Part shown: piece after piece, positions 16,278 to 25,181 of the stretch | Layout: the number at the start of each line of letters is the position of its first letter | How positions within the stretch are numbered: position 1 is the stretch's first letter | Assembly: GCF_001428605.1 (NCBI RefSeq) | Contig: NZ_LMID01000012.1 | Location: forward strand, 62,001 to 126,000 | Source of the DNA: Sphingomonas sp. Root720 | GTDB lineage: Bacteria; Pseudomonadota; Alphaproteobacteria; Sphingomonadales; Sphingomonadaceae | Direction: 5' to 3' | DNA: 64,000 nt | Notes under the pieces: generated by a model | Told to the model about the DNA's origin: nothing | Seen by the model: only the letters and a program-made list of their open reading frames with translations | Databases searched by the model: none | Translations under genes and position numbers: made by a program

Positions 16278-16762
16278 CCGCGTCGCTTCCGGAGGTCGCC
16301 AACTTCCTCTACCGCGAGGCGCGCCTGCTCGACGATCGGCTATGGGACGAATGGCTGACCTGCTATTCGCCCGCGGCGGTCTACTGGATGCCGGCCTGGG
16401 ACGACGACGACCGGCTGGTCGAGGATCCCGAGAAGCATATCTCGCTGATCTACTATCCCAATCGCGACGGACTGGAGGACCGGGTCTTCCGGATCAAGAC
16501 CGAGCGGTCGGGCGCCAGCACCCCGGAGCCCCGGACCAGCCACAACATCGCCAATATCGAGCTGCTGGGCCAGCGCGGCGACCAGCTCGACCTGCGCTTC
16601 AACTGGCACACGCTCAGCCACCGCTACAAGGTCACGGACAGCTTCTTCGGTACGTCCTTCTACACGCTGGAGCTGGGCGGCGCGCAGCCGCTGATCCTGC
16701 ACAAGAAGATCGTGCTGAAGAGCGATTATATCCACCAGGTCATCGACATCTACCACGTCTGA
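16274..16762 (+). CDS. benB: Ring-hydroxylating dioxygenase, beta subunit
   Basis: A 162-aa small subunit of the SnoaL-like/BenB fold. Recognisable segments are the N-terminal VANFLYREARLLDDRLWDEW, CYSPAAVYWMPAWDDDD and the central RTSHNIANIEL. It has a structural role in the alpha3beta3 oxygenase. Its ATG overlaps the alpha-subunit stop by 4 bases, which implies translational coupling. Length is normal for the family. Confidence 0.93.
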   Translation: MTASLPEVANFLYREARLLDDRLWDEWLTCYSPAAVYWMPAWDDDDRLVEDPEKHISLIYYPNRDGLEDRVFRIKTERSGASTPEPRTSHNIANIELLGQRGDQLDLRFNWHTLSHRYKVTDSFFGTSFYTLELGGAQPLILHKKIVLKSDYIHQVIDIYHV

Positions 16763-16786
16763 TGCCGGCCGCGCCGAAAGGACAGC

Positions 16787-17809
16787 ATGACATATCGCAT
16801 CGCACTCACCTTCGAGGATGGCGCCACGCGCATCATCGACTGCCGAGCGGGCGAGAAGCTGCTCGACGCGGCCTATCGGCAGAAGGTCAACCTGCCGATG
16901 GATTGCTCGGACGGGGTCTGCGGCACCTGCAAATGCCGGTGCGAGCAGGGCAGCTATGATCTGGGCGACGACTATGTCGACGATGCGCTGACCGCCGACG
17001 AGGCGGCCGCGGGCCTGGTCCTGACCTGCCAGATGGTCCCCGAGTCCAACTGCGTGGTCGCGGTGCCGGTCCCGTCCTCGGCCTGCAAGGTAGCGCCGGC
17101 CGAGCACGGCGCCGAGGCGGTCGCGGTCGAGCTCGTCTCGGACAGCACGATCATCCTCACGCTGAAGCTCGACCGGCCGGACGCGCTGGGCTTCCTGCCG
17201 GGCCAATATGTCAACCTGACCGTCCCCGGCACCGGCCAGCACCGCTCCTATTCGTTCAGTTCCAGGCCCGGTGCCGGCGAGGCCAGCTTTCTGATCCGCA
17301 ACCTGCCCGACGGACTGATGAGCCGGTGGCTGGCCGAGGAGGCGAAACCCGGCGCGCGGATGAGCTTCGTCGGGCCGTTCGGCAGCTTCTTCCTGCGCGC
17401 CGTCGATCGACCCGTGCTGATGCTGGCGGGCGGGACCGGGCTGGCGCCCTTGCTGTCGATGCTCGAGATACTCGCCGACGAGGGCACCGACCAGCCGGTC
17501 CACCTGATCTACGGCGTCACCCGCCCCCGCGACCTCGTCGAGATCGACCGGATCGAGGCACTGGCTGCCCGACTGCCGACCTTCAGCTGGGCAAGTTGCG
17601 TCGTCGATCCGAACGGCGACCATGTCCTCAAGGGCTATGTCACCGACCATCTGGGCGACGAACATCTCCATGGCGGGGATTGCGACATCTATCTGTGCGG
17701 CCCCCCACCGATGGTCGAGGCGGTACGCGGCTTCCTGCGCGACAAGGACGTGGAGCCCGCCAACTTCCATTACGAGAAGTTCGCCGCCAGCGATCCGGTG
17801 CCGGCATGA
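16787..17809 (+). CDS. benC: Dioxygenase electron-transfer component (ferredoxin-FAD-NADH reductase)
   Basis: A 340-aa reductase that passes electrons from NADH to the Rieske oxygenase. Residues 1-95 form a plant-type [2Fe-2S] domain (Cys40, Cys45, Cys48 in CSDGVCGTC and Cys81). The FAD domain has RSYSFSSRPG and the NAD domain has GGTGLAPLLSML and CGPPPMVEA. The order ferredoxin, FAD, NADH is that of BenC/XylZ and the reverse of the P450 fusion at 1991-4321. It has an RBS-like GAAAGGA before the start, and its stop overlaps the next ATG by 4 bases. Confidence 0.94.
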   Translation: MTYRIALTFEDGATRIIDCRAGEKLLDAAYRQKVNLPMDCSDGVCGTCKCRCEQGSYDLGDDYVDDALTADEAAAGLVLTCQMVPESNCVVAVPVPSSACKVAPAEHGAEAVAVELVSDSTIILTLKLDRPDALGFLPGQYVNLTVPGTGQHRSYSFSSRPGAGEASFLIRNLPDGLMSRWLAEEAKPGARMSFVGPFGSFFLRAVDRPVLMLAGGTGLAPLLSMLEILADEGTDQPVHLIYGVTRPRDLVEIDRIEALAARLPTFSWASCVVDPNGDHVLKGYVTDHLGDEHLHGGDCDIYLCGPPPMVEAVRGFLRDKDVEPANFHYEKFAASDPVPA

Positions 17810-18582
17810 TCTTCCCCGGTCGCTTCGCGGGCAAGGCGATCGTCGTCACCGGCGCCGCCCAGGGGATCGGCCGCGCGGTGGCACTCCGCGCGGCGGCGGA
17901 GGGCGGCCGGGTGCTGTTCGTCGACCGCGCCGATTTCGTCGGCGAGGTCGCGGCCGAGGCAGGCGACACGGCCCATGCCTTCGCCTGCGACCTCGAAACC
18001 CATGAAGGCGCTGTCGCGGCGATGGCCGAGGCCGCACGCCGGTTCGGGGGCATCGACATATTGATCAACAATGTCGGCGGCGCGATCCGCATGCGGCCTT
18101 ATGCTGCGTTCGAGCCCGCCCAGATCGAGGCCGAGATACGCCGGTCGCTGATGCCGACGCTATGGGGCTGTCATGCGGTTTTGCCGCATCTGCTGGCACG
18201 CGGCGGCGGGACGATCGTCAACGTCTCGTCGAACGCGACGCGCGGCATCCACCGCGTCCCCTATTCGGCGGCCAAGGGCGGGATCAACGCGCTGACCCGA
18301 AGCCTGGCGATGGAATATGCTGCGCACAATATCCGCGTCGTCGCGACCGCGCCGGGGGGCACCGAGGCGCCGCCGCGCCGCATCCCGCGCAATGCGGAGG
18401 GCGACAGCGCCGAGGAGAAGGCGTGGATGGCCGAGGTCGTCGACCAGGTGACGACATCGACCTTCACCAAGCGCTACGGGTCGATCGACGAGCAGGTCGC
18501 GCCGATCCTGTTCCTGGCGTCGGACGAGGCGAGCTACATCACCGGCGACGTGCTGCCGGTCGCGGGCGGCGATCTCGGCTGA
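17806..18582 (+). CDS. benD: cis-1,2-dihydroxycyclohexadiene-1-carboxylate dehydrogenase (SDR)
   Basis: A 258-aa short-chain dehydrogenase that would convert the benzoate cis-diol to catechol with loss of CO2 and NADH formation. Motifs: TGAAQGIGRA (cofactor), NNVGG, the Ser in NVSSNATRG and the catalytic YSAAKGG. It is the last gene of the four-gene ben-like operon. No catechol ortho- or meta-pathway gene follows it directly; the nearest ring-cleavage genes are 23 kb away, so catechol must be handled elsewhere. Confidence 0.92.
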   Translation: MIFPGRFAGKAIVVTGAAQGIGRAVALRAAAEGGRVLFVDRADFVGEVAAEAGDTAHAFACDLETHEGAVAAMAEAARRFGGIDILINNVGGAIRMRPYAAFEPAQIEAEIRRSLMPTLWGCHAVLPHLLARGGGTIVNVSSNATRGIHRVPYSAAKGGINALTRSLAMEYAAHNIRVVATAPGGTEAPPRRIPRNAEGDSAEEKAWMAEVVDQVTTSTFTKRYGSIDEQVAPILFLASDEASYITGDVLPVAGGDLG

Positions 18583-18592
18583 ACCGATCGGC

Positions 18593-18799
18593 CTAACGCC
18601 GCCGGTTCGCGACCATCCGGTCGTGCAGGCGGCGGATCGTGTTGCTGCCGGTCGAGACGAACCAGCCGGGGATCAGCGCATGGACGATGCACGCCACTCC
18701 CGCGAAGATCATCGACAGGCCGAAACCCGACGCATGCACCATATGCTGGAAATAGGTTTCCCCCACCGATGCGGGATGATCGGTCAACAGACGTCGCAC
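18593..18799 (-). CDS. DUF6356 family small membrane protein
   Basis: A 68-aa protein matching a small sphingomonad family: LTDHPASVGETYFQHM at the N terminus, one hydrophobic segment (FGLSMIFAGVACIVHALIPG) and a basic tail with LHDRM. Function unknown. The GTG at 18799 is preferred because GGGGAG sits 7 bases upstream; a TTG at 18814 is an alternative. It lies tail-to-tail with the ben-like operon. Confidence 0.72.
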   Translation of the reverse strand: MRRLLTDHPASVGETYFQHMVHASGFGLSMIFAGVACIVHALIPGWFVSTGSNTIRRLHDRMVANRRR

Positions 18800-18908
18800 A
18801 GAGCAGCTCCCCAATATTGATATGGGAGTAGAATTATCGCTATAATCTGGGAATTACTCTCTTCGTTTCCGGCATTTTGCCGATATATGCAGAAAGAATA
18901 TCCTATCC

Positions 18909-19382
18909 ATGGCCCATAAGGAGGAAATCTCTCTCGACCGGTTCGATCGGCGAATCCTCCAGGAGCTCCAGCGCGACGCGACCCTCTCCAACGCCGAGCT
19001 CGCACGGCGGGTCGGCCTGTCGGCGACGCCCTGCTGGAATCGGGTGAAGCGCCTGCAGGAAACCGGCATAACATCGGGCACCGTCACGCTGGTCGACCGC
19101 GAGAAGATCGGACTCGGCATTACCGTCTTCGTCGCGATCAAGACCAATCATCATTCCAGCGACTGGCTGTCCGCCTTTGCCGAGCATGTGAGCAGTCTTC
19201 CGGAGGTGACCGAATTCTACCGGATGAGCGGCGAGATCGATTATCTGCTCAAGATCGTCGCCGCCGACATCGCCGACTATGACCGCATCTACAAGAAGCT
19301 CATCGACGGCGTCACGATCAGCGACGTCAGCTCGTCCTTCGCGATGGAGCAGATCAAATATACGACGGAGGTCCCCGTCTGA
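18909..19382 (+). CDS. Lrp/AsnC-family transcriptional regulator
   Basis: A 157-aa Lrp-type regulator: HTH in residues about 8-60 (LDRFDRRILQELQRDATLSNAELARRVG is the typical opening, followed by CWNRVKRL) and a C-terminal RAM effector domain (VTEFYRMSGEIDYLLKIVA). Lrp proteins sense amino acids and form octamers. It lies convergent with the TetR gene at 19402 and divergent from the DUF6356 gene; the target is not evident from context. The upstream 100 bases are AT-rich and could hold its promoter. Confidence 0.92.
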   Translation: MAHKEEISLDRFDRRILQELQRDATLSNAELARRVGLSATPCWNRVKRLQETGITSGTVTLVDREKIGLGITVFVAIKTNHHSSDWLSAFAEHVSSLPEVTEFYRMSGEIDYLLKIVAADIADYDRIYKKLIDGVTISDVSSSFAMEQIKYTTEVPV

Positions 19383-19401
19383 CGGCCCCGCTCGCCGGTC
19401 C

Positions 19402-20034
19402 TCAGCCGACCGGCGGCACGACGCGCGGCAGGACGACAGGCAGGTAGAGCGACAGATAGGCACAGGTGGCGCGGGCCGCCTCGCCGTCGAATTCGCCGGT
19501 GATATGGCCGTGCCGGATCACCGACAGGCCGAAGAAGAGATCGGCGATCTCGATCCCGCGAAAGAATATCTCGGGCGTATCGGCCAGCTCGGGCAGCTGG
19601 AAATGGGCGGAGATCTGGTCCTTGAGCAGGGCGGCGACCGCAAAATCGTTCTGCCTGTCCTTCAGCTTGATCGCCGACGGGCTCTTGGGTCCGATCAACA
19701 GCTGCATCGCGTCGCGGTTGCCGTTGAAGAAAGCCGCGCCCCGACCGATGAAGATGGTCGCGACCTGCCGCCAGTCATTGCACCCGTCGGTCGACAGCTG
19801 CTCGAGATAGGCCTGCAGTTCGAGTTCCATGTCGCTTGCCGCGGCCTCGAACACCTCGAGCACGTGCGAGAAGAAATGGTAGGCCGAACTTTTCGGAATG
19901 CCCGCTTCATCGGCGATGTCGGTCAGCGAAATCTCGTCGATCTCGTGCGCGCGCAAGAGTTTCCGACCCGCTTCGACCAGCGCGGCCCTGCGCGTCCGTC
20001 CCCGTTCCTGCGTCCGTCTGGCCAACCCGCTCAT
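19402..20034 (-). CDS. TetR/AcrR-family regulator
   Basis: A 210-aa regulator with an N-terminal TetR HTH (RRAALVEAGRKLL... LTDIADEAGIPKSSAYHFF). The C-terminal ligand domain is not recognisable by name. It is paralogous to the TetR at 40867-41565: both share SSAYHFF and a late FF...IADxFFxLSV segment. Divergent from the TonB receptor and amine dehydrogenase operon, with a TCGAA-N4-TTCGA palindrome in between, so it probably represses that operon. An additional CCGAA-N5-TTCGG repeat at 20113-20127 may be its own operator. Confidence 0.92.
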   Translation of the reverse strand: MSGLARRTQERGRTRRAALVEAGRKLLRAHEIDEISLTDIADEAGIPKSSAYHFFSHVLEVFEAAASDMELELQAYLEQLSTDGCNDWRQVATIFIGRGAAFFNGNRDAMQLLIGPKSPSAIKLKDRQNDFAVAALLKDQISAHFQLPELADTPEIFFRGIEIADLFFGLSVIRHGHITGEFDGEAARATCAYLSLYLPVVLPRVVPPVG

Positions 20035-20112
20035 AACTCCACGAGGCCGCTATTGCGCCGGCCCGATCGCTGAACTGGGAGATCGGTCCAAGCGAGTCAA
20101 GTCGAATCTAGA

Positions 20113-20127
20113 CCGAACTAAATTCGG
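20113..20127. promoter_or_regulatory. CCGAA-N5-TTCGG inverted repeat
   Basis: A perfect 5-5-5 inverted repeat (CCGAACTAAATTCGG) lies 79 bases upstream of the TetR start and 114 bases upstream of the TonB receptor. It is related to the TCGAA-N4-TTCGA half-sites and may be a second binding site. Confidence 0.35.
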
Positions 20128-20201
20128 CTATTTTACCGGAAGCCCTCACCGGAATGGCGCGGAATCGCCTTTACAAATCGCGGGCACTCGACGTATTTTA
20201 C

Positions 20202-20215
20202 TCGAAACAATTCGA
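20202..20215. promoter_or_regulatory. TCGAA-N4-TTCGA palindrome before the amine dehydrogenase operon
   Basis: TCGAAACAATTCGA is a perfect 5-4-5 inverted repeat 25 bases upstream of the TonB receptor ATG. The same geometry and arms recur at 40798-40811 in front of the paralogous TetR gene. Proposed operator of one or both TetR proteins. Confidence 0.6.
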
Positions 20216-20240
20216 ATAACCCGGGAGGGAAAGGGGATAT

Positions 20241-22442
20241 ATGAAGACCGCACCACGCCCGATGCACCGCTGGGTGAAGCTTGCGCTGCTGGCCGGAACG
20301 ATGCTGGCGCCCGTAGCCGCCATGGCGCAGGACGCCGCCGACGACACCGGCGAGATCGTCGTCACCGCGCAGAAGCGCGAACAGAAGCTGCAGGACATCG
20401 GCCTGTCGGTCACCGCGATCGGCGGCGCCATGCTCGATGCGGTGGGGCGTCAGGACATGACCGCGCTCGCCGCCCAGGTGCCGGGCCTGCAGGTCGCCTC
20501 GTACAGCCCGACGATCACCGTCTTCAACATCCGCGGCGTGTCGCAGAACGACTTCGCCGATTCGCAGGAGGCGCCGATCGCCTTCTACAATGACGAAGTC
20601 TATGTCAGCGCGCTCGGCGCGATCAGCGGCCAGATGTTCGACCTCGAGCGCATGGAAATCCTGCGCGGCCCGCAGGGCACGCTGTTCGGCCGCAACGCCA
20701 CCGGCGGCCTCGTCCAGGCGATCACCAAGCGCCCGACCCGCGAGCTCGAAGGCTATGCCACGCTGACCGTCGGCAGCTATGGCCAGATCGCCAGCGAAGG
20801 CGCGATCAGCGGCCCGCTCAGCGAGCGCGTCCGCGCCCGCCTGTCGTTCACCAGCGACCATCATGGCGGCTATATCGAGAACCGCGTCGGTCGCGACATC
20901 GGCAATGCGCGCTTCTATGGCGGTCGCCTGCAGGTCGAGGCGGACGTCGGCGACAGCGGCACCCTGCTGGTCAAGCTGCAGGGCCTGCGCAACGACCATG
21001 AGACGAGCGGCGGCCTCTACAGCCATGTCGCCGCGGGTTTCGACGCCGACGGGCTGGGCTTCGCGCTCGGCCCGAACGAGGATTTCTGGGGCACCTGCGG
21101 CGGCTGCGACGCTTTCGGCTACAAGGAGCCCGACAAGGACCCCTTCACCGGCTCGTTCGACCGGATCGGTTTCTTCGACCGCAAATATTGGAGCGCCACG
21201 GTCCGCTACGAGCAGGATTTCGGCGGCGCCAAGCTGACCTCGATCACCGATTACCAGGACCTGCGGAAGCGCTTCGGCGAGGATTCGGACATGCAGCCGA
21301 GCCCGATCTTCCACTATGACACCGCGCAGGATCTCTACCAGCTGTCGCAGGAACTGCGCCTGTCGGGCGACACCGATCGCTTCACCTGGCTGGCCGGCGT
21401 CTACGGCCTGAAGATCAAGACCGACAACGACTATCAGATCGACGCGGCGCCGATCCTCGGCCTGCTGGAAAATTATGGCGGTCGGCAGAAGACCGATTCG
21501 ATCGCGTTCTTCGGCCAGGCGGAATATAAGCTCAGCGACCTGCTCAGCTTCACGGTCGGCGGCCGCTACAGCTGGGACCGCAAGACCTATGATTTCGCTC
21601 ATGCCGAGAATGGCGTGCAGGATTTCGTCTTCAACCGGGCGACCGACCCCGATCTCGCCAAGCAGACCTTCAAGAACTGGTCGGGCAAGGTCCAGGTCGA
21701 CTATCGCCCGACCGACGACGTGCTGATCTACGCCAGCGTCAACCGCGGTACCAAGAGCGGCGGCTTCGGCGTCCAGGCCTTCACCCCGATCGACCCGGCG
21801 ACGCTGCCTTACGACCAGGAAGTGCTGACCAACTACGAGGCCGGCTACAAGCTGACGCTGCTCGACCGCAAGGTCACCTTCAACGGCGCGATCTTCCACT
21901 ACGACTATAAGGATTATCAGGCCTTCACCCTGCAGGGCCTGTCGCAGATCGTCGCCAACGTTCCCGCGCGGGTGACCGGCATCGAATCCGAGCTGGTGCT
22001 CCGCCCGGCACGCGGCCTGATGCTGTCGGGCTTCCTCACCTGGCTCGACACCAAGGTGAAGGGCATCACGCTGCCCAGCGGCCGCGTCACCGACCGCAAG
22101 ATGCCGCAGGCGCCGAAATGGAGCATCGGCGGCATGGCGCGCTACGCCTTCCCGGTCGGCCCGGGCCAGCTCGCGCTGCAGACCGACTGGAAATATGATG
22201 CGTCGCTCTACTTCTCGACCTTCAACGCGCCGATCGACCGCGAATCGTCGCGCATCGTCGGCAATGCCCGCATCTCCTGGGCGACCGACGACGATCACTG
22301 GACGATCGCGGCCTTCGTGAACAACCTGACCGACAAGGAATACCGGATCTACAATCTCGATCTCGGCGCCTCCTTCGGCTTCGCCAACCAGAGCTATGCG
22401 CGTCCGCGCTGGTTCGGCGGCAGCGTCGGCTACAGCTTCTGA
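20241..22442 (+). CDS. TonB-dependent outer-membrane receptor of the amine dehydrogenase operon
   Basis: A 733-aa receptor: signal peptide (residues 1-30, LLAGTMLAPVAAMAQ), TonB-box segment GEIVVTAQKREQ, plug domain (DIGLSVTAIGG... MEILRGPQGTLFGRNATGGLV) and a barrel ending in VGYSF. AAGGGG precedes the ATG by 4 bases. Its stop overlaps the cytochrome c gene by one base, making it the first gene of an operon with the TTQ amine dehydrogenase. It therefore probably imports the amine or its precursor. The extracellular loops contain a CGGCD cysteine pair, which may form a disulfide. Confidence 0.95.
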   Translation: MKTAPRPMHRWVKLALLAGTMLAPVAAMAQDAADDTGEIVVTAQKREQKLQDIGLSVTAIGGAMLDAVGRQDMTALAAQVPGLQVASYSPTITVFNIRGVSQNDFADSQEAPIAFYNDEVYVSALGAISGQMFDLERMEILRGPQGTLFGRNATGGLVQAITKRPTRELEGYATLTVGSYGQIASEGAISGPLSERVRARLSFTSDHHGGYIENRVGRDIGNARFYGGRLQVEADVGDSGTLLVKLQGLRNDHETSGGLYSHVAAGFDADGLGFALGPNEDFWGTCGGCDAFGYKEPDKDPFTGSFDRIGFFDRKYWSATVRYEQDFGGAKLTSITDYQDLRKRFGEDSDMQPSPIFHYDTAQDLYQLSQELRLSGDTDRFTWLAGVYGLKIKTDNDYQIDAAPILGLLENYGGRQKTDSIAFFGQAEYKLSDLLSFTVGGRYSWDRKTYDFAHAENGVQDFVFNRATDPDLAKQTFKNWSGKVQVDYRPTDDVLIYASVNRGTKSGGFGVQAFTPIDPATLPYDQEVLTNYEAGYKLTLLDRKVTFNGAIFHYDYKDYQAFTLQGLSQIVANVPARVTGIESELVLRPARGLMLSGFLTWLDTKVKGITLPSGRVTDRKMPQAPKWSIGGMARYAFPVGPGQLALQTDWKYDASLYFSTFNAPIDRESSRIVGNARISWATDDDHWTIAAFVNNLTDKEYRIYNLDLGASFGFANQSYARPRWFGGSVGYSF

Positions 22443-22846
22443 TGATCGGATCCCGGGAGAAAAGGCCGGTGCGGCCGATCGTTGGAATCGCCATGCTGCT
22501 GACGGGGCTGGCCGCGCTGCCGGCCCCGGCTGCCGCCGCCGCAGGGAATGCCGCGAACGGCGCGACGATATTCAAGCGCTGCGCCGTCTGCCACAGCGTC
22601 GAGCCCGGCAAGCGGGCCGGCATGGGTCCAAATCTGTCGGGAGTGATCGGGCGCAAGGCGGGGACGAGCGACTTCGCCTATTCGCCCGCGATGAAGGCGG
22701 CCGCCGTCAAATGGTCGCCAGCCGCGCTCGACACTTTCCTGACCCGACCCGCCGCCATGATCAAGGGCTCGCGCATGGCGTTCGCGGGCCTGCCCAACCA
22801 GCAGGATCGGGCGGACGTCATCGCCTATCTCGCTACCCGGAAATAG
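22442..22846 (+). CDS. Class I c-type cytochrome
   Basis: A 134-aa periplasmic cytochrome with a signal peptide (IAMLLTGLAALPAPAAAA), one haem site CAVCH and the distal Met in GSRMAFAG; the MGPNLSGVIGRKAG segment is typical of cytochrome c550/c2-like proteins. Sitting between the receptor and the amine dehydrogenase genes, it is a good candidate electron acceptor for the dehydrogenase, taking the place of the blue copper protein (amicyanin or azurin) used in other species. It overlaps the receptor gene by one base. Confidence 0.93.
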   Translation: MIGSREKRPVRPIVGIAMLLTGLAALPAPAAAAAGNAANGATIFKRCAVCHSVEPGKRAGMGPNLSGVIGRKAGTSDFAYSPAMKAAAVKWSPAALDTFLTRPAAMIKGSRMAFAGLPNQQDRADVIAYLATRK

Positions 22847-22864
22847 CCCGACCGCCGGAGGACC

Positions 22865-24010
22865 ATGATGAAGACACTCACCGCTCTCGCCGCGCTCTGC
22901 CTCGCCGCTGCGGCCCCGGCCTGGGCCCAGCTCCAGCCCGAGGAGCTGAAGTTGGAAAGCCTGGCCGAGACCATGCAGCCGCACTGGGTCTGGCTGAACG
23001 ACATATCGTTCGACCGCATGCTCGACGGCCGCGCCTATCTGGTCGATGCCGACGCGGGCAACATGCTGGGCATGATCAGCAGCGGCTATGGCCATGGCAT
23101 CCTGATGCTCGCCGAGGACGGCAAGACTCTCGCCGTTCCCTCGACCTTCCTGGCGCGCGGCACCCGCGGCGAGCGCACCGACGTCGTGACCTTCTACAAG
23201 ACGTCGGACCTGACGCCCGGCGCCGAGCCGGTGATCCCGGCCAAGCGTTATAACGGCATGCCTTTCCTGTCGGTGTCGCCGGTGATGCCGGGCGGCCGCT
23301 TCGGCCTGGTCTACAACTTCACCCCCGAGCAGTCGGTCACCGTGATCGACATGCAGGCGCAGAAGATGGTCGGCGAATATCCGACGTCGGGCTGCAGCCT
23401 GGTCTACCCGACCGGCCCGTCGAAATTCTTCCTGATCTGCGGCGACGGCGCGCTCCAGGCCGCGACGCTCGATGCCGAGGGCAAGGTGACGCTCGGCAAG
23501 ACCTCGAAGAAGCTGTTCGCCGACGACGATCCCGTTACCGAGAAGGGCGTGTGGACCGGCAGCCAGTGGCTGTTCTTCACCTATTCCGGCAAGGTCTACG
23601 TCATCGACCACGGCAAGGACGTGCCGGCGATCGCCAAGACCTGGTCGCTGGCAGGGGCGGACGGGAAGGACTGGCGCCCCGGCGCGCTGCAGACCGCCGC
23701 CTATCATCGCGGCACCGGCCGGCTCTACGTGCTGATGCACAAGGGTGGCCTCGACACCCACAAGGAGCCCGGCACCGAGATCTGGGTCTATGATGCCGCC
23801 AAGGGCACCCGCATCGAACGCATCCCGCTCGAGACCCCGGCGATGTCGGTGGCGGTCAGTCAGGACGACAAGCCGCTGCTCTACACCACCATGTTCGGCG
23901 AGACCGACCTCAAGGTCCGCGACGCGATGACCGGCAAATTGCTGCGCAAGATCGACGGCTTCGGCCCGACGATGACGATCATCCAGCCGGCGCCGGTTCC
24001 CGCGAAGTGA
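22865..24010 (+). CDS. aauB: Aromatic amine/methylamine dehydrogenase, large subunit
   Basis: A 381-aa periplasmic beta-propeller subunit. Signal peptide in residues 1-21 (AALCLAAAAPAWAQ); the mature part has the MauB/AauB signature repeats (HWVWLNDISF, DGRAYLVDADAGNMLGMISSGY, VYDAAKGTRI, DDKPLLYTTM). GGAGG precedes two adjacent ATG codons at 22865 and 22868, either of which could be used. Together with the TTQ-bearing small subunit it forms the alpha2beta2 enzyme that oxidises primary amines to aldehydes and ammonia. Its stop overlaps the GTG start of the MauE-like gene. Confidence 0.93.
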   Translation: MMKTLTALAALCLAAAAPAWAQLQPEELKLESLAETMQPHWVWLNDISFDRMLDGRAYLVDADAGNMLGMISSGYGHGILMLAEDGKTLAVPSTFLARGTRGERTDVVTFYKTSDLTPGAEPVIPAKRYNGMPFLSVSPVMPGGRFGLVYNFTPEQSVTVIDMQAQKMVGEYPTSGCSLVYPTGPSKFFLICGDGALQAATLDAEGKVTLGKTSKKLFADDDPVTEKGVWTGSQWLFFTYSGKVYVIDHGKDVPAIAKTWSLAGADGKDWRPGALQTAAYHRGTGRLYVLMHKGGLDTHKEPGTEIWVYDAAKGTRIERIPLETPAMSVAVSQDDKPLLYTTMFGETDLKVRDAMTGKLLRKIDGFGPTMTIIQPAPVPAK

Positions 24011-24558
24011 GCGGCATCGACATCCTCCCGGTGTTGGTGGCGGACGTGCTGCTGGGCGGGCTGTTCCTGCTCGGCGGTGCGGCCAAGGCGAAGGACTTCG
24101 CCGGCTTCACCGGTACGCTGGCGGCTTATATGTTGGTACCCGAAGCGCTGCTCGCTCCCGCCGCCGCCGCGATCGTCGCGGTCGAGCTGGCGGCGGGCGT
24201 CGCCGCGATCGGGGCGGTTGCCGTCGGCAGCCAGGCGGCGATGGGCGTGATCGCCGCGCTGCTGCTGCTCTACGCGGCGGCGATGGGGATCAACATCGCG
24301 CGCGGTCGCACCCATATCGACTGCGGCTGCCTCGGCTTCGGCACCGCCCGTGCCTCGCTTGGCTGGGAACTGGTCGGGCGCAACATGCTGCTCGCGGCGA
24401 TCGCGCTGGCGGTGTTCGCGCTGCCGGTGGCGCCCCGAGCGCTCGGCGCGGTCGATGCGATCTCGGGCCTCGGCGCCATCGCCGCCCTGGCGCTCCTATA
24501 TCTTGGTTTCGGACAATATAGTGCGGTGCGCTTGCACGGGAAGGCGGTGCTCAAATGA
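24007..24558 (+). CDS. aauE: Amine dehydrogenase maturation membrane protein (MauE/AauE)
   Basis: A 183-aa protein with about five hydrophobic helices and the conserved IDCGCLGFG cysteine motif of MauE. Mau studies show that MauE and MauD are needed to form the many disulfides of the TTQ small subunit. The start is a GTG overlapping the large-subunit stop by 4 bases; the stop overlaps the mauD-like gene by 4 bases. The N-terminal DVLLGGLFLLGGAAKAKDF segment is DoxX/MauE-like. Confidence 0.92.
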   Translation: MSGIDILPVLVADVLLGGLFLLGGAAKAKDFAGFTGTLAAYMLVPEALLAPAAAAIVAVELAAGVAAIGAVAVGSQAAMGVIAALLLLYAAAMGINIARGRTHIDCGCLGFGTARASLGWELVGRNMLLAAIALAVFALPVAPRALGAVDAISGLGAIAALALLYLGFGQYSAVRLHGKAVLK

Positions 24559-25181
24559 ATGAGATCTTTCTGACGGCGTTCGCGCTGCAATGGGTGGTGA
24601 TCGTCGCCATGGGCCTGCTGATGCTCGGCCTGTTCCGCCAGGTCGGCATGCTCCACGAACGGCTTGGCCCGGTCGGCGCGCTGACCCTGTCGGGCGGTTC
24701 CAGGGTCGGTGAGGTTGCCCCCTCCTTCGACCTGCCGAGCCTGACCGGCGGCGACGTCGTCGTCGGGGGTGCGGCCAGCGACGGGCGTTCGACCCTGCTG
24801 TTCTTCGTCTCGCCGACCTGCCCGATGTGCAAGTCGATGCTGCCGATCGTGACGGCGATCGCGCGCGAGAATGCCGACACGACCCGGCTGGTCTTCGCCA
24901 GCGACGGCGACGAGCCGGCGCAGATGAAGATGATCGTCCAGCAGAAGCTGGCCGACCACCCCTTCGTCCTTTCGACCGACCTCGGCCGCGCCCACGGCGT
25001 CGGCAAGCTGCCCTATGCCGTGCTGCTCGGCCCGGACGGCACGGTCGCGTCGAAGGGACTCGTCAACAATCGCGAGCATGTGGAAAGCCTGTTCGAGGCT
25101 CAGCGCACCGGCATCGCGTCGATCCAGGAATATGCGGCGCGCCGTGACGCGCAGCGGGCACATACGGGAGCTGCCAAATGA
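24555..25181 (+). CDS. aauD: Amine dehydrogenase maturation thioredoxin-like protein (MauD/AauD)
   Basis: A 208-aa membrane-anchored thioredoxin-fold protein: one N-terminal helix (FALQWVVIVAMGLLMLGLF), then a periplasmic TlpA/MauD domain with the redox motif CPMC (SPTCPMCKSMLP) and the cis-Pro region KLPYAVLL. It probably exchanges disulfides in the small subunit, which has a dozen or more cysteines. Translationally coupled to its neighbours on both sides by 4-base overlaps. Confidence 0.93.
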   Translation: MNEIFLTAFALQWVVIVAMGLLMLGLFRQVGMLHERLGPVGALTLSGGSRVGEVAPSFDLPSLTGGDVVVGGAASDGRSTLLFFVSPTCPMCKSMLPIVTAIARENADTTRLVFASDGDEPAQMKMIVQQKLADHPFVLSTDLGRAHGVGKLPYAVLLGPDGTVASKGLVNNREHVESLFEAQRTGIASIQEYAARRDAQRAHTGAAK